From an uncultured Bacteroidia bacterium (lineage in GTDB: Bacteria > Bacteroidota > Bacteroidia > Bacteroidales > ML635J-15): 64,000 bases of DNA. The DNA lies in the NCBI GenBank assembly GCA_902800045.1, contig CADCCZ010000001.1, positions 1,322,830-1,386,829 on the forward strand, given 5' to 3'. The first letter of the stretch is position 1. Each line of letters begins with the position of its first letter. This document shows positions 58,184 to 64,000 of this stretch, one piece after another. The position numbers and the translations under genes were made by a program. The notes under the pieces were generated by a model, which was not told where the DNA came from, made no database searches, and was given only the letters and a program-made list of their open reading frames with translations.

Positions 58184-58903
58184 ATGGATAACACACAGCA
58201 CAACGATATTTTCGGACTTTGTCTCAAGGCTTATCAGGAAGGCGACAAGCGAGCACGCATCACAGTGCGCACCGACATTGCCGAAACCGACTATCTTCCA
58301 GCAAGCTATCTTTTCCGCGGATTCGACAAGATGCCCGAACACGAAAAAGCTGCCCTGCTCGAGGCAAAAGGCAAAGTGCTCGACATTGGCGCATGCGCAG
58401 GTTCGCACTCGCTGTACCTGCAAGAAAAAGGCTTCGATGTAACTGCCCTCGACATATCCGAAGGATGCTGCGAAGTGATGCAGAAACGCGGTGTGAAAAA
58501 GGTCGTCTGCAAAAACATCTTCGACTATAACGCCGAAAAATTCGACACTATATTCCTGCTGATGAACGGCATAGGCATGGCTGGAACATTACCCGAATTA
58601 CCGAAGCTCCTCTCCCACCTGAAATCGCTACTCAACGAGGGCGGACAAATAATTTTCGACTCCTCGGACCTGCAATACCTATATTTGGAAGACGACGGTT
58701 CGATGAATATTCCGCTCGGTGGAAAATATTACGGAGAACTTGTTTACGACATTTCGTTCCACAAGCAAAGTTCGGGCAAATTCAACTGGTTCTTTGCAGA
58801 CCCGTATTCCGTTGAGGATTACGCAGAACAATGCGGACTAAAAATGGAAATCATACAATTGGGCGAACACTATGACTATGCCGCAAGGCTGACAATAGAC
58901 TAG
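58184..58903 (+). CDS. Class I SAM-dependent methyltransferase
   Basis: A 239-residue methyltransferase. Motif I VLDIGACAGSHSLYL, motif II DVTALDISEGCCEVM, post-I DTIFLLMNGIGMAG and IIFDSSDLQYL follow the Rossmann-type order. The target is unknown. Its start is one base after the AlaX-like gene, so they are probably co-expressed. Confidence 0.82.
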   Translation: MDNTQHNDIFGLCLKAYQEGDKRARITVRTDIAETDYLPASYLFRGFDKMPEHEKAALLEAKGKVLDIGACAGSHSLYLQEKGFDVTALDISEGCCEVMQKRGVKKVVCKNIFDYNAEKFDTIFLLMNGIGMAGTLPELPKLLSHLKSLLNEGGQIIFDSSDLQYLYLEDDGSMNIPLGGKYYGELVYDISFHKQSSGKFNWFFADPYSVEDYAEQCGLKMEIIQLGEHYDYAARLTID

Positions 58904-58920
58904 GCGAGAAGGCTAAAAGC

Positions 58921-59012
58921 CATTTGTACAGGCGCAATTCATTGCGTCTCAGAAACGGGCGTAGCCCATCAAACGCCGAAGGCATTCAAACACAGAAACG
59001 GGCGTAGCCCAT
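58921..59012. repeat. Direct repeat and hairpins after the methyltransferase gene
   Basis: CAGAAACGGGCGTAGCCCAT occurs at 58950-58969 and again at 58993-59012. Between and before are GGCGCAATTCATTGCGTC, an inverted pair, and short GGGC-gta-GCCC hairpins. This has the look of a dispersed intergenic repeat. It fills the 123-base gap to the M23 stop. Confidence 0.6.
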
Positions 59013-59026
59013 AGAAACGGCGAAGC

Positions 59027-60004
59027 CTAGTCGAATGAAACTCCTGCATAGTTTGCGGCCTCAATCATAGCCTTGTACTCGTCGGCCGTAGGTGTAATCA
59101 TATACCTGAGCGGATTTACCTGCTTGCCGTTAATTAGAACTTCGTAGTGCAAATGCGGACCTGTCGACATTCCTGTGCTTCCGACTTTGCCAATAAGCTC
59201 GCCACGCTTTACATGCTGACCTTTCTTTACGAGAATCTTGCTCAGGTGAGCGTATCGCGACGAAAGTCCGTCAACCTTATGGTCTATTTCAATCATATTG
59301 CCGTAGCCGTGATTATCGCCATCAGCAGTCACAACAACACCATCGCCAGCGGCATACACAGGCGTGCCAGTTGCAGCATTCATATCAATACCGGTGTGCA
59401 TACGCAAGAAATGAAGCACTGGGTGCATACGATAGCCAAAATATGAGCCAATGCTCGTAAGGTCACCCGGACGAATCGGCTGGAATATAGGCAAAGATGA
59501 ACTTACTTTTTCACGATGCTTAATTTCATCAATTATAGTAACATACGACATGCTCTGCACATTCATCTTCGACTCAATGCGGTCAAGTTTCTTTGCCACG
59601 CTTTTTACAAGGTCGGAAGTCTCGTAGCCATCATATTTCGAATAAGCATCGGAACCGCCAATACCAGCATTTCGTATAGTGCAAGGAATCGTATCTTGTT
59701 CAAACAAAGAACGATAAATATAATTATCGCGCTTTGCCATTTCGTTCAGAAGGCTATCGCTTTGTTCGAGACGACGCCCCATCTCCTTGAAATTTTTCTC
59801 CAGATATTCATTTTCGGAGCGCAAAATACGTTCTTCTGGCGACTCAAACACCACTATATACAAGAACATTATGATCGCACCGAATACCAACGACGAAATC
59901 GTGTATGGAATCATCCTGCCGAGGAATTTCTTGAAACTGAATTTCACCTCCTCGTACTGCAACGACTCGCGGTTAAACTTATATTTTTTCTTAAACAGCT
60001 TCAT
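59027..60004 (-). CDS. M23 family metallopeptidase
   Basis: A 325-residue cell-wall hydrolase. One membrane helix near residues 35-57 (MIPYTISSLVFGAIIMFLYIVVF), a coiled-coil stretch (ENEYLEKNFKEMGRRLEQSDSLLNEM), then the peptidase with HTGIDMNAATGTPVYAAGDGVV (H-x3-D), the HKVDGLSSRYAH turn and GPHLHYEVLINGKQV (HxH). It is anchored in the inner membrane and acts on peptidoglycan cross-links. ATG 60004 is used, as the 60049 ATG adds only leader. Promoter diverges from that of alaS. Confidence 0.92.
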   Translation of the reverse strand: MKLFKKKYKFNRESLQYEEVKFSFKKFLGRMIPYTISSLVFGAIIMFLYIVVFESPEERILRSENEYLEKNFKEMGRRLEQSDSLLNEMAKRDNYIYRSLFEQDTIPCTIRNAGIGGSDAYSKYDGYETSDLVKSVAKKLDRIESKMNVQSMSYVTIIDEIKHREKVSSSLPIFQPIRPGDLTSIGSYFGYRMHPVLHFLRMHTGIDMNAATGTPVYAAGDGVVVTADGDNHGYGNMIEIDHKVDGLSSRYAHLSKILVKKGQHVKRGELIGKVGSTGMSTGPHLHYEVLINGKQVNPLRYMITPTADEYKAMIEAANYAGVSFD

Positions 60005-60036
60005 CTTTTTACGATGAGTTTTTAACAAAAAACGGT

Positions 60037-60065
60037 GCAAAATTAACAATATTGTTTAATTTTGC
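60037..60065. promoter_or_regulatory. Overlapping divergent promoters of the M23 gene and alaS
   Basis: TAATTTTGC is read on the minus strand at 60037-60045 and on the plus strand at 60057-60065, 11 bases apart. The whole 29-base stretch is a near-perfect palindrome, so one protein or one open complex could affect both. Confidence 0.55.
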
Positions 60066-60118
60066 AAAATTTTTGAAACGGAATATAAAAATAGTATTGA
60101 TAATCAATATATTAACAA

Positions 60119-62743
60119 ATGGACTCAAAAGAAATAAGAGCAAGATTCAAGAGTTACTTCGAAAGAAACGGACATAAGATTGTTCCGAGTTCATCGATGA
60201 TAGTAAAGGGCGACCCCACCCTGATGTTTACAAATGCCGGCATGAACCAATTCAAGGACATTTTCCTCGGAATACGCAAGCCCGAATCGCTTCGCGTGGC
60301 CGACTCGCAGAAATGTCTGCGCGTTTCGGGAAAGCACAACGACCTTGAGGATGTAGGACACGACACCTACCATCACACAATGTTCGAAATGCTTGGCAAC
60401 TGGTCGTTTGGCGACTATTTCAAGGAAGACGCGATACGCCTTGCATGGAACTTGCTTACCGAAGAATACGGAATCGACAAGAACCGTCTGTATGTGACAG
60501 TTTTCGGTGGTGACCCGAAGGAAAACCTCGACATCGACCACGAAGCCGAAAACTTCTGGCTGAAATACGTTCCGAAAGACCGCATTATCTACGGTTCGAA
60601 GAAGGATAACTTCTGGGAAATGGGCGACCAAGGCCCCTGCGGACCTTGCTCCGAAATTCACATCGACTTGCGCGACGACGACGAGCGTGCAAAAGTCGCA
60701 GGTGCAGAACTTGTAAACAAGGACAATCCGCAAGTGATTGAAATTTGGAACCTTGTGTTCATCCAATACAACCGCAAGGCCGACGGCACACTCGAACCTC
60801 TGCCACAGAAGCATATTGATACCGGTATGGGCTTCGAACGTCTGTGCGCTGTACTGCAAGGCAAAAAATCGAACTACGACACCGACATTTTCCAAACAAT
60901 TATTGGTGAAATCTCAAAGATTTCGGGCAAAAAATATGGCGTGGACAACAAAACCGACATCGCTTTGCGCGTAGTTGCCGACCATTTGAGAGCAGTTTCG
61001 TTCGCTATTGCCGATGGTCAGCTGCCATCAAACAACAAGGCTGGCTATGTAATCCGCCGAATCTTGCGTCGCGCAGTCCGTTACGCATACTCCTTCCTCG
61101 ACATCAAGACGCCGTTCATGTACAAGCTGGTAGATACTTTGGTTGACCTTATGGGTGACTCGTTCCCCGAACTCGTTTCGCAGAAGACTTTGGTCGAAAA
61201 GGTCATCAACGAGGAAGAAACCGTATTCCTGCGCACGCTCGAACGCGGTCTGCGTCTGCTCGACACCGAAATGGACAAGCTGAAATCGGAAGGCAAGACC
61301 GAAATTTCGGGTGTTCAGGCATTCCTGCTGTACGACACCTACGGATTCCCGCTCGACCTTACCGAACTCATCGCTCGCGAAAAGGGTTACACCGTAAACA
61401 AGCCCGATTTCGATGCAGAAATGGCAAAGCAGAAGGAACGCGCACGCAACGCCGCCGAGGTCAACACCGACGACTGGGTAATCGTCGATGAAGCCGACTG
61501 CGAATTTACCGGCTACGACAGCCTCAGCGAAAACGCAAGCATACTGCGCTACCGCAAGGTCGTACAGAAAAACGAAACTTTGTACCACATTGTCTTCGAC
61601 CGCACACCGTTCTACGCCGAAAAAGGCGGTCAGGTTGGCGACAAGGGCGTAATCGTTGACGGCGAAAAGCGCATACCTATTATTAATACAATAGAAGAAC
61701 ACAACCTGCGCATCCATGTCACCAAGGAAATACCGCAGAACATCGACGGCAACTTTGAAATCATTGTTGACGCTGCACGCCGCACCGAAATCACCGACAA
61801 CCACACCGCAACCCACCTTCTGCACTATGCTTTGCGTTCGGTTCTCGGAACTCACGTTGAGCAGAAAGGTTCGATGGTTAACGACGAAAGACTGCGTTTC
61901 GACTTTGCACACTTCAACAAGATGACTGCCGAGGAAATTCGCCAGACCGAAATCATTGTCAACGAGTTAATCCGCCAAAACATAGTAAAGGAAGAAAACC
62001 GTTCGGCAAACATCGAGGAAGCCAAGGCAATGGGTGCAATGGCATTGTTCGGTGAAAAGTACGGCAAAGTTGTCCGCGTGATAAAGTTCGGCGACTCAAT
62101 CGAACTCTGCGGTGGTACTCATGTTGCAAGCACAGGACAGATTGGTTTCTTCAAGATAATTTCGGAAAGTGCAATTGCTGCAGGCGTACGCCGTATCGAG
62201 GCAATAACCGGCAAGGCAGCACAGGAATACATATTCAAGCAAATCGACACCTTGAGCGAAATCTCGGCCAAGTTCAACAATGCCAAGAACCTTGTAGGCG
62301 GAATCGAGACAATGATGAACGAAAACGCCACACTCAAGAAGCAGGTTGAAGCATACAAGCTGGAAGAATTGAAGTCGTTGAAGAAGTCGTTGGTTGAAAA
62401 AGCAGAAAACCGCAATGGAACCACTTTCATCTGCACGCGCATCGACGGACACAACGGAAACGACATCAAGGAAATCTGCACTCAGCTTCGTGGCGAGCTC
62501 AGTAACTTTGCATGCATAGTTGGTAGCGTTTGCGACGACAAGCCGGCACTTGCCATTGCTTTGTCCGACAACCTTGTTAAGGACAAAGGCTTGAACGCAG
62601 GCAACCTTGTCCGCGAATCGGCAAAGCTTATGCAAGGCGGTGGCGGAGGACAGCCGTTTATGGCAACCGCAGGCGGAAAGGACATCTCAAAGATTGACGA
62701 TGCCATTTCGTTTGCAAAGGCTGAAATAGAAAAGGTACTGTAA
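60119..62743 (+). CDS. alaS: Alanyl-tRNA synthetase
   Basis: An 874-residue enzyme charging tRNA-Ala. Class II catalytic domain with [32 protein letters not shown] and TGMGFERL; editing domain with [12 protein letters not shown] (HxxxH) and [15 protein letters not shown] (CxxxH); a final C-Ala domain with [14 protein letters not shown]. Full length for the bacterial family. Confidence 0.97.
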   Translation: MDSKEIRARFKSYFERNGHKIVPSSSMIVKGDPTLMFTNAGMNQFKDIFLGIRKPESLRVADSQKCLRVSGKHNDLEDVGHDTYHHTMFEMLGNWSFGDYFKEDAIRLAWNLLTEEYGIDKNRLYVTVFGGDPKENLDIDHEAENFWLKYVPKDRIIYGSKKDNFWEMGDQGPCGPCSEIHIDLRDDDERAKVAGAELVNKDNPQVIEIWNLVFIQYNRKADGTLEPLPQKHIDTGMGFERLCAVLQGKKSNYDTDIFQTIIGEISKISGKKYGVDNKTDIALRVVADHLRAVSFAIADGQLPSNNKAGYVIRRILRRAVRYAYSFLDIKTPFMYKLVDTLVDLMGDSFPELVSQKTLVEKVINEEETVFLRTLERGLRLLDTEMDKLKSEGKTEISGVQAFLLYDTYGFPLDLTELIAREKGYTVNKPDFDAEMAKQKERARNAAEVNTDDWVIVDEADCEFTGYDSLSENASILRYRKVVQKNETLYHIVFDRTPFYAEKGGQVGDKGVIVDGEKRIPIINTIEEHNLRIHVTKEIPQNIDGNFEIIVDAARRTEITDNHTATHLLHYALRSVLGTHVEQKGSMVNDERLRFDFAHFNKMTAEEIRQTEIIVNELIRQNIVKEENRSANIEEAKAMGAMALFGEKYGKVVRVIKFGDSIELCGGTHVASTGQIGFFKIISESAIAAGVRRIEAITGKAAQEYIFKQIDTLSEISAKFNNAKNLVGGIETMMNENATLKKQVEAYKLEELKSLKKSLVEKAENRNGTTFICTRIDGHNGNDIKEICTQLRGELSNFACIVGSVCDDKPALAIALSDNLVKDKGLNAGNLVRESAKLMQGGGGGQPFMATAGGKDISKIDDAISFAKAEIEKVL

Positions 62744-62761
62744 ATAGACTATACTGCAACA

Positions 62762-62813
62762 AAATCCCCATTCTGTCATTCTGAACTTGTTTCAGAATCT
62801 GGAATGGGGATTT
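62762..62813 (+). terminator. Terminator-like hairpin after alaS
   Basis: AAATCCCCATTC pairs with GAATGGGGATTT; inside it ATTCTGAAC and TTTCAGAAT form a second stem. The wording is that of a dispersed Bacteroidota intergenic repeat. No long T-run, but it is placed as a terminator. Confidence 0.55.
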
Positions 62814-62883
62814 ATTTCCCACTCAAACAAAAACAGCAGCCGACATTTGCCGACTGCCGTAAAAAATCGTAATTCGTAAATTC

Positions 62884-63828
62884 CTATTGGACGCAGACAG
62901 GTCGCACAGAATGTCCCAAATAGCGGCTGAAGTTGCCCATGGCAGCAGCGTAGGAATGGAAATATAATCCATACACATATTCATTCTCCCCAGAACTAAG
63001 CGAGCTAGTCCAATAATAGCCGTCAGTACCGATGTTTCCACAACTATTGTCGCTGAACCCTCCTGCGGCTGGCATAAAAACTGAATTGCCGTTAACTCCT
63101 GTAAACAAACAACCATTCACCCCATTCAGGCTTGTCCAAGTATGTGTGCAATTATGAATCAGTTCTACAACCTCTTCGCTTGTCGGCATTCGCCAACCAG
63201 CACCCCAATTAGCAGTTGCAGCATCGTCAGTAGCCTCAAGTGTAGCAAGATTATCGGTAAAGCCATTGTATCCGTATGCAGAAGAAGCACAGTACTTTGT
63301 CAAGGTATTTTCCGAACCATTGCACCAACGATAAGTACTCCAGTCGTAATTCTCCTTTGTAACAGTTTCGCCCCACGCAAAATAGCCGCCGTTGCCTTCG
63401 GGCGTATCGGACCCAATATTGCATGTTGCCCATTTCGTACCACTAGGCACCCCCAAATCAACCCAGTCGTGACCGTTCAATTCGCCTGTGGTAGGCTGTG
63501 GTTCTGACGGCGTGGGTAATCCATTGCCAGTCCACTGTGCGTACAATGTCACATCAGATGGTACCGTTATGGTCTGTCCATCTGTATAAGACGCTCCAGA
63601 ACCATCCTGTACAGTGTTCCATACAGTAAAAGTATAGCCATCGTATGTAAAAGTATTGCGAGAAAGAGCCTGCTCCTCATCCTCTGTGAATGTCTGTTGC
63701 TGCATTGTACCCGTTCCTCCGTTCGCATTGAAAGTAACAATATAAGTTTCCTTTTTCTTGCAACCGCAAATCGCTAGCATTCCTGCCAAGGTAACAATGG
63801 CGAAAAATAAAAATATACTTCTTTTCAT
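62884..63828 (-). CDS. Lipoprotein with Listeria-Bacteroides repeat and Fibrobacter-type domain
   Basis: A 314-residue lipoprotein: signal MKRSIFLFFAIVTLAGMLAICGCKKK with the lipobox cysteine, one InlB B-repeat (Flg_new; YIVTFNANGGTGTMQ ... YDGYTF ... VTLYAQW) and, after a PTPSEPQPTTGE linker, a Fib_succ_major-type domain (WVDLGVPSGTKWATCNIG ... NWGAGWRMPTSEEVVELI ... GYYWTSSLSSGE ... SVRPVCVQ). Secreted or surface-exposed, with a likely binding role that is unproven. Own TACATTTGC promoter. Confidence 0.85.
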   Translation of the reverse strand: MKRSIFLFFAIVTLAGMLAICGCKKKETYIVTFNANGGTGTMQQQTFTEDEEQALSRNTFTYDGYTFTVWNTVQDGSGASYTDGQTITVPSDVTLYAQWTGNGLPTPSEPQPTTGELNGHDWVDLGVPSGTKWATCNIGSDTPEGNGGYFAWGETVTKENYDWSTYRWCNGSENTLTKYCASSAYGYNGFTDNLATLEATDDAATANWGAGWRMPTSEEVVELIHNCTHTWTSLNGVNGCLFTGVNGNSVFMPAAGGFSDNSCGNIGTDGYYWTSSLSSGENEYVYGLYFHSYAAAMGNFSRYLGHSVRPVCVQ

Positions 63829-63867
63829 CCTAAAAAAAATTAAAATTATGGTTAAAACAAATATTTT

Positions 63868-63876
63868 GCAAATGTA
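63868..63876 (-). promoter_or_regulatory. Candidate promoter for the surface lipoprotein
   Basis: TACATTTGC on the minus strand, 40 bases before the ATG at 63828. Confidence 0.45.
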
Positions 63877-63932
63877 AAAAATATTTTTGGACCTTAATTC
63901 CGCAACACTTTGATTTAACTTTATTTATAAGT

Positions 63933-63959
63933 TCCTGAGCAACAAAAAGTTGCTCAGGA
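63933..63959. terminator. Hairpin at the right end
   Basis: TCCTGAGCAAC and GTTGCTCAGGA form an 11-bp stem around five A, followed on the plus strand by TTTTG. No gene on that strand ends close by, so it may end a minus-strand gene beyond the window. The last 40 bases hold nothing else that I can identify. Confidence 0.5.
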
Positions 63960-64000
63960 TTTTGCCATGTCAGATTTTTCACTTATCTTAGTGTTGCAAA

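Overview
The window looks like a chromosome segment from a member of the Bacteroidota, most likely order Bacteroidales. The reasons are promoters of the TAnnTTTG(C) type in front of many genes, mostly weak Shine-Dalgarno sites, a PorX-type regulator and a protein with a type IX secretion (T9SS) C-terminal signal, BspA-like leucine-rich repeats, a RemB-like outer-membrane pair and a lysine 5,6-aminomutase subunit. I cannot name the genus from sequence alone.

Layout. (1) About 0.6-30 kb is an accessory region in which every recognisable gene runs on the minus strand. Its flanks (0.6-11.4 kb and 23.9-28.4 kb) hold small or orphan proteins from families that recur within the window: two YqiA-like hydrolases (one fused to leucine-rich repeats), several WG-repeat proteins (one interrupted by a stop codon, one reduced to a C-terminal scrap), a tandem pair of unknown 230-260 aa proteins, a SprT-like metalloprotease and a ClpX that lacks its zinc-binding domain. 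Short repeats sit between these genes: a hairpin leader present three times, a perfect 32-bp palindrome and a three-unit palindrome array.

(2) 11.8-23.7 kb is a defence-like island. A complete type I restriction-modification set (hsdM, a DUF1016/YhcG nuclease, hsdS, hsdR) lies directly downstream of an unusual trio. The trio is a WYL-domain regulator, a 793-residue protein joining a degenerate type I methylase and a specificity-like region to a histidine-kinase core, and a receiver-domain protein whose C-terminal half I do not recognise. I consider this trio the best candidate for an undescribed system: a two-component pathway whose sensor is built from restriction-modification parts.

(3) 28.6-30.1 kb is a DUF4143-type AAA ATPase bracketed by pairs of 20-bp palindromes. 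(4) 30.4-38.7 kb carries porX, a large secreted repeat protein with a T9SS signal, dipeptidyl peptidase III and a phosphoglycolate-phosphatase-like HAD enzyme. (5) 38.7-50.6 kb carries hsp20, tRNA-Gln, a phosphoglycosyl transferase, two RemB/Wzi-like outer-membrane proteins, two glycosyltransferases, cdd, ispH, cmk and an aminopeptidase P. (6) 50.7-62.7 kb is mainly housekeeping: dnaG, ispE, an esterase, an acetyltransferase, a YbjQ protein, kamE, rsgA, an AlaX-like editing protein, a methyltransferase, an M23 peptidase and alaS. (7) The right end has a lipoprotein with a Listeria-Bacteroides repeat and a Fibrobacter-type domain.

Gene functions below are read from motifs and family memory; no database search was run. 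Repeats, palindromes, stop codons and spacings were read directly from the bases.
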